DNA of 64,000 bases from assembly GCF_023973825.1 (NCBI RefSeq), contig NC_090120.1:1079001-1143000 (forward strand). The letters are read 5' to 3'. Below are positions 12,272 to 22,381 of this stretch, piece after piece (position 1 is the stretch's first letter; each line of letters starts with the position of its first letter). A program made the position numbers and the translations under genes. This DNA is from Plasmodium brasilianum (Eukaryota; Apicomplexa; Aconoidasida; Haemosporida; Plasmodiidae). Under the pieces are notes generated by a model, which worked only from the letters and a program-made list of their open reading frames with translations, did not search any database and was not told the DNA's origin.

Positions 12272-12332
<61 letters not shown>

Positions 12333-13327
12333 AAAAAAACAAAAAAAGGAAAAACAAAAAAACAGAAAAACAGAAAAACAGAAAAACGGAAAAACGGAAA
12401 AACGGAAAAACTGAGAAATAAAAGTGAAAAAACAAATTAGAAAAACAAAACAGAAAATATTAATTTTAATTTTGTGAGAATATTGTACATAAATAATTAT
12501 GCAAATTTGTTATAATTTTTTTTTGAATATTAATTTATTCTGATTTTTATAATATATTAATTTGTAAATATATTACATGAATATGTTTTATATATATATA
12601 TAAACATTTATTTAAACGAATTTTATATATACAATAAATACAGGGAATCAATACTGCAACGTGTAGCAACTCCTTTTTTTGTTTTTCTCTATATTTGACC
12701 TTTAACTTTTAACAGTAAATTAAGAATGAGTATTTTACTGGTGAAATTATTTTGAACTAAATTGTTTTTTTTAAATGCAATTTTGAATTGTTTGTATTTT
12801 TAAGTAAAGATATGCAAAAGTAACGTAGGTTAACAGATTTATTCCCAAAAAAGATACAAATTGATGACACAAAATTATGAACGAGTTAATATAAAAATGG
12901 GAAGTGTACATGCAAAAGCACAATAATGTAAAAACAAATTGCGCTTTTTCACAGCACGCGTGTGCAAGTGTATTTTACATATTTGCATTTTCACAAATAT
13001 ATATATTACGTATGTATGCCTGTATATACGTACATGTGCATATATATTTATGCATAGAAACATAATTAGCTCATCCATTCCAATGTATACACAAAAAAAT
13101 TGAGTTTAGACGGCATATTAATTACAGAAGTTTAGCTTAACTGTTATCCATATACAGTAATTTTGCCTATCCTTCAAGATAAGTATATAAACGCGCGCAC
13201 ATTTATATGCCCTATATATGTATATATTTATGCACGTATATATGTATGTATCACTTTATGTTCATGTGCATGTACAAAACGCATAGTAAGACGAGTACCG
13301 TTGCCGCTGTTTCTAGAAATCGTTACG
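11357..13327. other. Intergenic region between TOM6-like and HIT-finger genes
   Basis: Contains the 22-bp repeat at 11835-11985, a poly-A run of about 59 bases at 12272-12330 followed by short GAAAAACA/GAAAAACG repeats to about 12415, and TA-rich DNA near 12590. The last 250 bases before 13328 are probably the 5' leader of the HIT-finger gene. That frame is open upstream to 13163 but has no ATG before 13328. Confidence 0.6.
11835..11985. repeat. 22-bp repeat with TAGCG(C)TA and TTACGTAA elements
   Basis: Six to seven copies of a 21-23-base unit TTAGCGTAAAAATTACGTAAAA (starts at 11881, 11903 and 11925 confirm the 22-base period). Some copies contain the palindrome TAGCGCTA and most contain TTACGTAA. 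It lies 480 bases downstream of the TOM6-like stop codon. Confidence 0.9.
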
Positions 13328-14140
13328 ATGGATGATTATGAATGCAATTACAGATACGACCTAGAAAATTATAGCAGTAACTTTGGTGAGAATATTATGT
13401 GTTACAATGAATCAAATTATGTTAATGGAAATAGGGAGTACAATAATTTTGAAAATGACTTCTGTTTCTTTGGTGATACTATAGAAGAAGATAGTAAAGA
13501 AGAAAAAGATTGTGAATATATAAATACAAAAAGTAATCAGAATAATTTAAAAATTTCAAAGGAATTAAGTATCTCTCCTAATAATAATAGCTCAAATTTT
13601 AAGAAAAGAAAAGTTATTAATGATTCTTCTCATAAAGGCAATAAAAAATTAAAAAAAAATGACCTGTGTATAGTTTGTATGCAAAACGAGAGAAAGTATA
13701 AATTTACATGCTGCTATGAATATTATTGTTCAGTACCCTGTTTCAATAAGCACAATCAGAAAGAGTGTTTGGACCAGAGAAGGAAAAAACTGTGCATGTT
13801 ACAGGTAGAAAGTATGAATGGGGATTCTACGTCGACTCCTACTGCTACTCTTGCTGCGACAACTTATAGTAATAACGATAATTTTTTTTTTTCCTATTAT
13901 GAACAAAATGAGCAGTCCCCATGTCCAGATTATATACAGAGTGAATGCCTTACTAACGAGCAAAAGCACAAATTAAAGGAAGACCTAGCTTTAAAACTAC
14001 TCCTAAAAAACAATTACGTGCGTTCAGTTTTTAAACAGTTTTCCTTATCAAATGACAAGATCTCTTATCTCTCCCATTACATAAATGATCCCACAGTTGT
14101 GCAAGTGATTGACCAAATAATGAAGACGATCGAAAGTTAA
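13328..14140 (+). CDS. HIT-type zinc-finger protein, ZNHIT3/Hit1-like
   Basis: A 270-residue protein starting at ATG 13328; the frame upstream is open but has only a TTG. A HIT-type zinc finger spans residues 114-147 (C114-x2-C117 ... C128-C129 ... C134-x3-C138-x3-H142-x4-C147). A C-terminal helical segment (about 213-270: LKEDLALKLLLKNNYVRSVF ... YINDPTVVQVIDQIM) resembles the short C-terminal domain of ZNHIT3, where residues like LLRNPHLRQLL and a YM-x-EP-x-F-x2-F motif occur. ZNHIT3/Hit1 works in box C/D snoRNP assembly; that role here is inferred. The N-terminal 110 residues are Asn/Glu/Ser-rich and poorly conserved, and a Thr/Ala stretch lies near 175-185. By alignment to ZNHIT3, one expected zinc ligand is Phe126, with an extra Cys two residues on. 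Confidence 0.8.
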   Translation: MDDYECNYRYDLENYSSNFGENIMCYNESNYVNGNREYNNFENDFCFFGDTIEEDSKEEKDCEYINTKSNQNNLKISKELSISPNNNSSNFKKRKVINDSSHKGNKKLKKNDLCIVCMQNERKYKFTCCYEYYCSVPCFNKHNQKECLDQRRKKLCMLQVESMNGDSTSTPTATLAATTYSNNDNFFFSYYEQNEQSPCPDYIQSECLTNEQKHKLKEDLALKLLLKNNYVRSVFKQFSLSNDKISYLSHYINDPTVVQVIDQIMKTIES

Positions 14141-14569
14141 TCCACAGAAAAGGGGTAAAGAAGCGCGTAAATGAAGGAGCAGGTAGTCAGATATATAGGA
14201 AAATGGACAGATGCGTAAATAAGACAGAGGCCCATAAATGCCAAGCGTGACTCATATCTGTCTGCATGTGCAAGCACATTTGCGTATTCATTAAATTTTT
14301 ATTTGTTAATTTTTTTTTTTTTTTTTATTTTAAATGCGCGTTTTTAAATTAGAAATAAATAAAAAAAAAAAAAAGAAATACGCGCACTTGTAAACATAAG
14401 TCTTTACATACATTTTTGCGTCTATTAAAAACATTTCTTTTTCTTTAAATAAGTTTTTTATAATCAAAGCAAAATGGAATATATAAAATAAAATAAACAA
14501 AAAAGACACAAATAACGAAGGAAAAATACGATGAACACATATTACGAAACTAGTGAAATATTATTAGCA
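14141..14569. other. Convergent intergenic spacer
   Basis: Shared 3' flank of the HIT-finger gene (plus) and the CAP-G-like gene (minus), with poly-T and poly-A tracts at about 14310-14375. No gene seen. Confidence 0.7.
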
Positions 14570-17500
14570 CTACTTCGAAACGACATTTGTGTAGCTTGTC
14601 CTTTTCAACTTGTTCAATCTCTTAAATGCCATGGCGGTTGAGTCATTACTATTGAAACTGCTACAACTGCTATTGTCATCATTGAGATCTGCGTAATTTT
14701 TTGCACTTTCATAATCATTTAGACTAGATGAAGAAGGCTCATTTTCTGGGCTGTCTTCACTTGAGGTTATATTTAATTTCTCTAACATATGTTTGATATC
14801 AGTATTGTTATTATTAGTAGTAGTATTAACATAGTCATGATGATCATTTTTCTTTTCCGCATTTTTGATATGTTCCCCACTATCACCTACATATGTGGAA
14901 TAATCTTTATCGTGATATAACACCGTTTCATCGCTATTTCTTGTAGTAAAGTTAAGCGCATGGTTATTATTCATAACACTATTATCATTGGGAATCGATT
15001 TAATATGTGTCTTATTTTTATTAATATAATTTTCATCTCTGTCCATACAACTATTACGGCTAATATCGAGTAGACTATCATTGGCATCAGCAAATTCTTC
15101 CAGTATGTTTTTAACCTGTGCATTATTATAGCCATCACTTTCGTTACTCCGTCTAGCTGTATTTTTAACGAGTCCCTTGTAGTTTGCACTGCCGCCATTC
15201 CGCCACAAGTCTGTATTAGCTTCACCCCGTTGCAAGCCTACACTAACCTCACTAGCGCGCAAGCTTGCATAGTTACAATTATTATTATTGTTAATACTGT
15301 CAATATTGTTAACTCTGTCAATATTGTTAACTCTGTCAATATTGTTAACTCTGTCAGTATTAACTCTGTCAGTATTAACTCTGTCAATATTGTTAACTCT
15401 GTCAATATTGTTAACTCTGTCACTATTGTTAACTCTGTCAATATTGTTAACTCTGTCAATATTGTTAATATTGCTAATACTGTTACAGTTTATCTGGTCG
15501 AGGATCTCTTGCTTGGTCATCTCCCCTTCATTATCTATACCCCTCGGAATTAAAGGATACGAAAAGCTCCTGGAAGGTAGTGTTCCGATATAATTAGCGT
15601 AATCCTCGATGATTTCCTCGTAGATATATTCCTCCTTTAATTCCTCTATCTCCTTTACATTGAGCAAATTCCCTCCATTTGTACGACTACTGCTTTGAGT
15701 TTGTTTTTCATTTTCGATATCATTTTCATTTTCCTTTTTTTTTCCATTTTCGTCTTCTTTACCCTGGATCTCCCCCTCGTTTCCGTTTCTCACGATATAC
15801 CCCTTTTTAATAAAGTAACTTTTAATTTCTTCAATTTTTTTGTCTATACATTCTTTAATCATTTCACAGTATCTTATTTCATTTTTTGACTTAATGATAT
15901 CAGGAGAATGCATAGAAAAATTTATTAAGACGTAGAATATTTTCAAATCTTTAATGGTTGTATTTACATTGGTAAGTATGCTCTTAAGAAATATGGTAAA
16001 AGTTTTATGTTCACCTTCTTCTTTATTATTTTGGAACTTTTCCATTTCTTTTTCAAATTCCTTTTCATACTCCTTTTCTATTTCTCTATCTATTTGTTCC
16101 TTTTTATCATTTTGTATATCTTCTGTGTTTGTTTTTTTCTTCCTCCCTCTTTTTTTTATATCCTTATTTTCGTAGGATTTGTTTTTTTCAAAATTTTTTA
16201 AATCGTTCAAATCATGAAAAAGATATATTTGAATAATTTTAAAAACAAGCTCTATAATCTTAGACTTGTTTGTTAGAGCTACTCCTTTTTCTATTATAAT
16301 TAAAAGGATCCACTTAATATACTTTACAAAATTAGCGACTAAGAATTGAATATTTGCCTTATGTAATATAGTGAAAATCATAAATGTTAAGATATTCGTA
16401 AAATTAATGGTTTTGAGTTTATATTTTAAAACCCCTTCACACGTTTTCAAAATTACTTCTTCAAGAGTATAATGAAAGACTAGTAAGTTCGTTTCACTCA
16501 TAGAAGGATACATAGAAAAGACAGAGAATAAAAATAATTTGTCATGGGAATTAATATTTGTAATAGTGCATGTGCTAATTTTCTTAAAATCTTGAACACA
16601 ATTATATGTTGATGGTGAAATTAGAAAGCACATTTCAAATAAAGCCCTTAATCTGTTTGATGAAATCTTCATTAATTTATATATTTCTTCATTAGACAGT
16701 TTGTAGATATAATTTCCTAAATATTCAGTCAGCAATAATTTACAAAAAACTCTTAAACATATTGATTGGATGTATTTACTTGTATTTATTGTACCCATTA
16801 GATAATTCCATATATTTTCAACAGCATATATTATTAGTTCATCATTATATAAATTAGGATGAGTCATTAAAAGATCACCTAACACACATATATATATCTC
16901 ACATCTTAATGTATTTATTTCTAACTTTTCTAGTAGTACTTTATATTCATACCATGCGTTCTGATTAGTGGCAAAGTAATTCAACAAACATTCATTTGGT
17001 GGATTGTAGTCATAAAATATATAACTACTAATACCATCATCCTCCTCATTATTATTACATTTATAAGTATTACCACTGTTAATATTACTATTACTATTAT
17101 AATTTTCAGCTTTCCCGTAATTCCCCTCTTCATTTGATATATTCCTGTTACCAATCTGCCCCTTATCACCTACTACTACCAAATCAATATTTGCTTTACT
17201 ATAAATACTAGGATACACATTCGAATGAATACGCTCAATATGTAAAAGACAATTATTTAAAACTTCACATGTATCTACAATTGCAGTTTTGTATGCATAA
17301 ATTTGCTTCTTCAACTCATCATCATTACTGATAAACATACACCAGTTTCCTAAACATTTAGAAACAATGATATCATAAAATTGATCTTCTATTTCCTTAT
17401 CATCCCATTCTGGCATAATAGAACAACAGAAATTTAATGCTGGTAATAATAATTCATTTGGAAATTCCCTAAGTGCCGAGTCGAAAGAACAATGAGATTT

Positions 17501-20419
17501 ACTTTTACATAAGAAACATTCTAATATGAATAATATACGAAGCCACCTCCTTTTTAGCTCAAGTCGAAGCAAACTAAGCATAGTTATTTGTTTTAAAAAT
17601 ATTTCTGTGTGCAATCGTATCTGTTCGTGGAACGCTGAAATGGTGGTGGATTCATCATTGCCATATGTTTCGATGTTGTTGATACTCCCTCCGTTTTTTG
17701 TTCCGTCTCCTGACCAAACCTCATCCATGTGTGGGGCAGATGCATCCACAGGCGTAGTAGCCTCGTACCCACACGGAACAGTCTCATTTCCCCTTTCCTT
17801 TTCCATCTCAGTTAGATCCTTGATCTTGGCCTCAGTGACATCCAACTTATGCTGCATTTTCTTGCACAAAACTAATAAATGCTCAATGGATAAGGTATTT
17901 AAATTTTTTTTTCTTATTATGTCAAATATTGTATCATTTTCTACATTCATTATGTTGTTAAACACTAAAGTTAAAGGATTCTTATCCTGCTTCTCATTTC
18001 TCATTATATTTTTATTTAGTTTTTTTTCCTCCTCCATTAAGTTAATATTCGTATGTATAAATTCATTTTCATTTTCTGTATTTTCAAATGGCTCTTTTAT
18101 ATCAGATATAATACTTAGTATTTGATTGGTTAAGTTAATTTCTATATCATTTCTATCATCATTTTTGTTTTTAATATATATCATTTGTCTTAATAACTCT
18201 AAACAAGCATATATATAACTATTACTTAACCAATATGCACATGTCACATGCCCCTTTTGCAGTTTGTAATAATTTACACCGGTATTATTCAACATACATT
18301 TAATGATAACTTCCCTCAATGGGCCTCTTAACAAGACTGTTGAACAACATTGTAATATTTTATCCACCTGATATGTCTCTATGATATCCAAGTATTTGCA
18401 TATGAGCAATAAATTTTTAATGTTGCATATGTAATTGTAGTTTTCGTTTATGTTATCTTCATTTATCAGCACGCTCTCCAGAGTGTTTGCGTCATCATTC
18501 GCATTTCCACTTGTGCTATTTCCACCTCTACTACTAGTGTTTGAGCCATCATATCGAACGGACTTGTCTACTCCCTCTAGGGGTAACTTGCTCACCTTTA
18601 CTGTACTATAGTATATGCACTTATCACAGTACTCGTCATCAAAAATAGAGCTTTCTATAAACTTCTTTTTCCTTTGTTCTTCCAATGTTTTCATGTCGAT
18701 CTTATTTTTGCCACATGAACAAAACAAGTTCTGATTGTCCGCTTGATCAGTTTCATTATTCTCAACACAGTTGATATAATTCTTTCTGTTGTAGTATAAT
18801 TTTTCATTAAATTTACTAAGGTGCAAATAATAATAAATACAGTTAATTACTTGTAACGCGTCGATTTTTTCCTTCTCTTGCTCGTCCGAAAAATGTTGAA
18901 CATATACCCTCAGAATATATAGCTCTGCAGCATTCAGAGAAAATAAATTGTTTATGCAGTAGTTAAACCACACGTCGTTGTAGGGGCTCTCATCAACGTT
19001 ATCGTTAGCACTCACATTCATGTTATAGTCACCTGTGTCCTTTGTGTTACTGCTCAAATTGTAGTTAACACTGTCTTTCTCTATATAATTATCTCTATCA
19101 TGTGCATTATCCTTTATGTTTGCACAGGTATCGTGGACCCCATATTTTACTTGCTCATCCTCATCCACGAAACCAATCTGTTCAGAGCCCTTTTTGATAT
19201 CAGTAAAATCTATGGATACATTTCTTATAATCCCTTTTCTAATATGAGTCAAATGAACTTTACATATTTGTTCTACTATGATATCATTATCTATATCACT
19301 ATTTATAAGGTGTAACAATAAATTTTCAATTTTATCATCAAACATTTGAACCCAGTGGATGATCATGCTATAGCAGCTTTCTCTTACTGACTTGTCTTTA
19401 TCATTTAGTCCACAAAGTAATAACTCAAATTTCATATCCGAGGGTATATAAAAATAAAAATTTTTTAATTTTTCATATACACTTACTCGTACATTATGAT
19501 TTATATCATTTATTCTAACTAAAAAATTTTTTAGAACTATTAAATATTCATATGTATTATTATTAGTGTTGGTACTATTCGTTGTGGTAGTAGTAGCAGT
19601 ATTATTCATATTTACATTACTGTCTTCTACACACATTGATATATTTTTTATAGCATTAATTCGGACAACATTATGAGAGTCGTCTAAACATTTCAAGTAA
19701 CTAGCTCTTGTATTAAAATCTTGAAAGGGCTCTAGTATATTCAAACATAACACTCGAATATTATGATCCTTATCATTTAGTAAGGATAAAAATATATTCA
19801 CATGTTTTTTGCATAATTTATTTGAAACATCAATTTGTAATGCACATGCTTTTTTAACTAATGCTTTTATAATTTTACATAAATTTATTCGTTGTTTCTT
19901 GTCTTTAAGAAATATATTATCTAATAATCTATTCCACAATTTTGTAACGAGTTCATATTCTTGATTGCTATTAGTGTTATCACTATAGTTCGTACATTTC
20001 TTTTTTTTTTTTCTACTACTCTCACATAGTAATATATCACAGTAATATAATATATCAAATAAGAAGTCCATAATATTATTAAAATTTTCATCCTTAGCAT
20101 TACTTTTTATAATCTTTAAAAGAACCCTTGAGCATAATTCATATATACAGTATTCGTTGATATATCTCTTATATTCAATATCATATATATTACCTTTTAT
20201 TATATTTTTTAATATATCTTTTATATAGGAAAATCCGGTTTCACTATCGTATTTATTTGTATACACATAATGTATTGTTCTTATGATATTTTTTATGTGA
20301 ATATTTTCATTTCGAATTTTTAAGTTCATCAAGTTAGGCACACTACGGTCATTTGCTCCTTTCAATCTCTCTTCTTGATTTCTTTCATTCGTCTTTTTCA
20401 GCTTATACGATTTCATCAT
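14570..20419 (-). CDS. Condensin complex subunit 3 (CAP-G/YCG1)-like protein
   Basis: A 1949-residue protein, starting MMKS at 20419. The first third contains HEAT-type repeats: about residues 195-265 has NKLCKKHVNIFLSLLNDKDH and LDDSHNVVRINAIKNI, and more follow at 300-370 (LLCGLNDKDKSVRESCYSMI). The middle (about 940-1340) matches the CAP-G C-terminal helical domain in pattern, with ELLLPALNFCC, LRCEIYICVLGDLL and an IQSICLRVFCKLL segment. This subunit is the HEAT 'G' partner of the SMC2/SMC4 condensin ring and acts in mitotic chromosome compaction. It is about twice the usual length because of Plasmodium insertions: Asn/Asp/Thr-rich linkers, a Lys/Glu-rich stretch around residues 1410-1450, and an NNIDRV repeat array near 1647-1712. 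The last 300 residues are Ser/Asn-rich. I am confident of a HEAT protein and fairly confident of CAP-G; CAP-D or another HEAT scaffold is the alternative. Confidence 0.7.
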   Translation of the reverse strand: MMKSYKLKKTNERNQEERLKGANDRSVPNLMNLKIRNENIHIKNIIRTIHYVYTNKYDSETGFSYIKDILKNIIKGNIYDIEYKRYINEYCIYELCSRVLLKIIKSNAKDENFNNIMDFLFDILYYCDILLCESSRKKKKKCTNYSDNTNSNQEYELVTKLWNRLLDNIFLKDKKQRINLCKIIKALVKKACALQIDVSNKLCKKHVNIFLSLLNDKDHNIRVLCLNILEPFQDFNTRASYLKCLDDSHNVVRINAIKNISMCVEDSNVNMNNTATTTTTNSTNTNNNTYEYLIVLKNFLVRINDINHNVRVSVYEKLKNFYFYIPSDMKFELLLCGLNDKDKSVRESCYSMIIHWVQMFDDKIENLLLHLINSDIDNDIIVEQICKVHLTHIRKGIIRNVSIDFTDIKKGSEQIGFVDEDEQVKYGVHDTCANIKDNAHDRDNYIEKDSVNYNLSSNTKDTGDYNMNVSANDNVDESPYNDVWFNYCINNLFSLNAAELYILRVYVQHFSDEQEKEKIDALQVINCIYYYLHLSKFNEKLYYNRKNYINCVENNETDQADNQNLFCSCGKNKIDMKTLEEQRKKKFIESSIFDDEYCDKCIYYSTVKVSKLPLEGVDKSVRYDGSNTSSRGGNSTSGNANDDANTLESVLINEDNINENYNYICNIKNLLLICKYLDIIETYQVDKILQCCSTVLLRGPLREVIIKCMLNNTGVNYYKLQKGHVTCAYWLSNSYIYACLELLRQMIYIKNKNDDRNDIEINLTNQILSIISDIKEPFENTENENEFIHTNINLMEEEKKLNKNIMRNEKQDKNPLTLVFNNIMNVENDTIFDIIRKKNLNTLSIEHLLVLCKKMQHKLDVTEAKIKDLTEMEKERGNETVPCGYEATTPVDASAPHMDEVWSGDGTKNGGSINNIETYGNDESTTISAFHEQIRLHTEIFLKQITMLSLLRLELKRRWLRILFILECFLCKSKSHCSFDSALREFPNELLLPALNFCCSIMPEWDDKEIEDQFYDIIVSKCLGNWCMFISNDDELKKQIYAYKTAIVDTCEVLNNCLLHIERIHSNVYPSIYSKANIDLVVVGDKGQIGNRNISNEEGNYGKAENYNSNSNINSGNTYKCNNNEEDDGISSYIFYDYNPPNECLLNYFATNQNAWYEYKVLLEKLEINTLRCEIYICVLGDLLMTHPNLYNDELIIYAVENIWNYLMGTINTSKYIQSICLRVFCKLLLTEYLGNYIYKLSNEEIYKLMKISSNRLRALFEMCFLISPSTYNCVQDFKKISTCTITNINSHDKLFLFSVFSMYPSMSETNLLVFHYTLEEVILKTCEGVLKYKLKTINFTNILTFMIFTILHKANIQFLVANFVKYIKWILLIIIEKGVALTNKSKIIELVFKIIQIYLFHDLNDLKNFEKNKSYENKDIKKRGRKKKTNTEDIQNDKKEQIDREIEKEYEKEFEKEMEKFQNNKEEGEHKTFTIFLKSILTNVNTTIKDLKIFYVLINFSMHSPDIIKSKNEIRYCEMIKECIDKKIEEIKSYFIKKGYIVRNGNEGEIQGKEDENGKKKENENDIENEKQTQSSSRTNGGNLLNVKEIEELKEEYIYEEIIEDYANYIGTLPSRSFSYPLIPRGIDNEGEMTKQEILDQINCNSISNINNIDRVNNIDRVNNSDRVNNIDRVNNIDRVNTDRVNTDRVNNIDRVNNIDRVNNIDSINNNNNCNYASLRASEVSVGLQRGEANTDLWRNGGSANYKGLVKNTARRSNESDGYNNAQVKNILEEFADANDSLLDISRNSCMDRDENYINKNKTHIKSIPNDNSVMNNNHALNFTTRNSDETVLYHDKDYSTYVGDSGEHIKNAEKKNDHHDYVNTTTNNNNTDIKHMLEKLNITSSEDSPENEPSSSSLNDYESAKNYADLNDDNSSCSSFNSNDSTAMAFKRLNKLKRTSYTNVVSK
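15285..15482 (-). repeat. Coding NNIDRV repeat in the CAP-G-like gene
   Basis: About ten tandem 18-base units encode Asn-Asn-Ile-Asp-Arg-Val, with two shortened 15-base units (NTDRV) and a Ser variant. All keep the reading frame, so the array is under coding constraint. Confidence 0.9.
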
Positions 20420-22004
20420 TTTGCCTCATTTTTTTCTCGAACGAAAAGTAGTGCAATTTTTCGACTCAATAAAACTGCGATTGCGATGGTGATTGTGTCT
20501 GTGAATGCTTATAAACTAGTGGCCATGAGAACAAGCAGATATATATGTATATATATATATGCACACGTACATGCACATATATACGCACGTGTATAGGTAC
20601 ATCTATAAGTACAAATAAATACGCTATAACACAACTACTTCACGCTTATTCTACTGCACATCCTTTCATCGTTGCCCCTTTGGGCGTTACCTTTAATTAT
20701 CATGTATGGTAAAAACAAGAGCAAACTTCGATTTGAATTACAAAAAAGGGTAAAAAAACAAATATAACATACTAGGAGCCAGCATATACGCAAATATATT
20801 TATGTACATATATATGTGTATAAATCTATGCGTACATTCCAGCGGAGTTCTAAATGCATTTAAGCTAAATTATTTTACACATTTTCAGTATAGTACAGGG
20901 GGGATAAGAAAAGGCCCCTACAATTTCGTAGTACGGCAAAAAATTAGCGCATTTAAATATATACATGTAAATATATATATATATGTATATATATTCTCAT
21001 GTACACACGTACTTTATGAATGTATAAATGTAAACGTTTATAATACTCATACGTCGCACATATATTACTTTACACTACATACATACGCACATGTACAATA
21101 TACGTATGTATATGCGTACGAGACTATTTTTTAACTTTTGTCCGTTACAAATTCTCAAATTTAAATTCTCTTCAAAATGATGAATCGAATGCACAAAAAA
21201 GGAGAAGTAAAAATTTAAGCTGTACATATATATATATGTGCATATATATGCGTATGCGCGCGTTTTAAAACTTCATTTTTTTTTTTTTTTTTTTTTTTGT
21301 AAAATTGGTAATCCTTAGCAATAATTTTGCTATTTTTACTATTCGCTTTTTTAATTTATTTTTAGCAGTTTTAATTTATTTTTAGCAGTTTTAATTTATT
21401 TAATCAGTTATTTAAAAACAGATTTTTTTTTCTTTTTTTTATATAAAAACACATGACAAAAATATCGAATGTATAATGTATGTGGCAGTTAAATGCAAAT
21501 TCATCAGCTTGTTATATACGTATTTATGTGCATAACGTATGCATAATAAACGTGTACCTGGCGCTTAGGTAAGCAATTGCGCTGATTGTCAAACGCGAAA
21601 GATGTTATATCAGTATGTATATATATAAGATACATATATATGTACATATATATGCATAACCATTTATGTATACCCATTTTTGTATACCCATTTATACATA
21701 TTTCCATGAAAACACAACAAAAGTTATTCATTACTTTCCCGTGTGTTTTTTTATGGGAAAAAAAAACGTTTACAAATTAAAAAAAAAAAATGCCATAGTT
21801 GTACACAAAAAAAGGGTTTTCATACCACACGGATGTATAAATATCCACATACGAATACATGCATATAAATATATATAAATATATACACATAAATACATAT
21901 AAATATATACATATACATACATATAAATATATACATATAAATACATACATATAAATACATACATATAAATGCATACATATAAATACATACATACATATAA
22001 ATAC

Positions 22005-22048
<44 letters not shown>

Positions 22049-22381
22049 TTATAGACATAAACATACGTACGTATGAGCTTACTCCATGTACGTTTATATC
22101 ATGAACTGAAAAATTACTTTTTAAAAACATAACTGAAGATAGACTTTTAAAAAAAGATACAGAATAATAGAGAGGTGTGTACATTGCAAAATTTTAATGC
22201 ATTTTAATAAACTAATATAATGAAAGCCTTTCTTTTTTTTTTTAAATTCTATTTTAAGTAAAAACTGTTTGTTTTAATCGGTAGTTTAAAAATAAGTATA
22301 TATTCCCCCAGCTGTCTAGTATAGATATACTACGCGTTTCACTGCATATACGTGTGCTTATAACACCTGCACGTCGAGCGT
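20420..22381. other. Intergenic region, promoter side of CAP-G-like gene
   Basis: Separates two minus-strand genes. Contains a GC-richer island at about 20640-20960 with exon-like features (see findings), a poly-T run at 21276-21298, and the ATAC-ATATAA repeat at 21840-22060. A strong donor-like CTTAG/GTAAGC sits at about 21565. No complete gene could be built with confidence. Confidence 0.5.
21840..22060. repeat. TACATATAAA-type tandem repeat
   Basis: Degenerate array of ACATATAAATAC and ACATATATATAC units of 8-16 bases. The encoded Tyr/Ile/Met/Cys frames on the minus strand are repeat artefacts. Confidence 0.85.

Noticed and set aside
13163..13327. Upstream extension of the HIT-finger frame
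   Set aside because: The only start there is a TTG and the encoded residues look like untranslated TA-rich leader.
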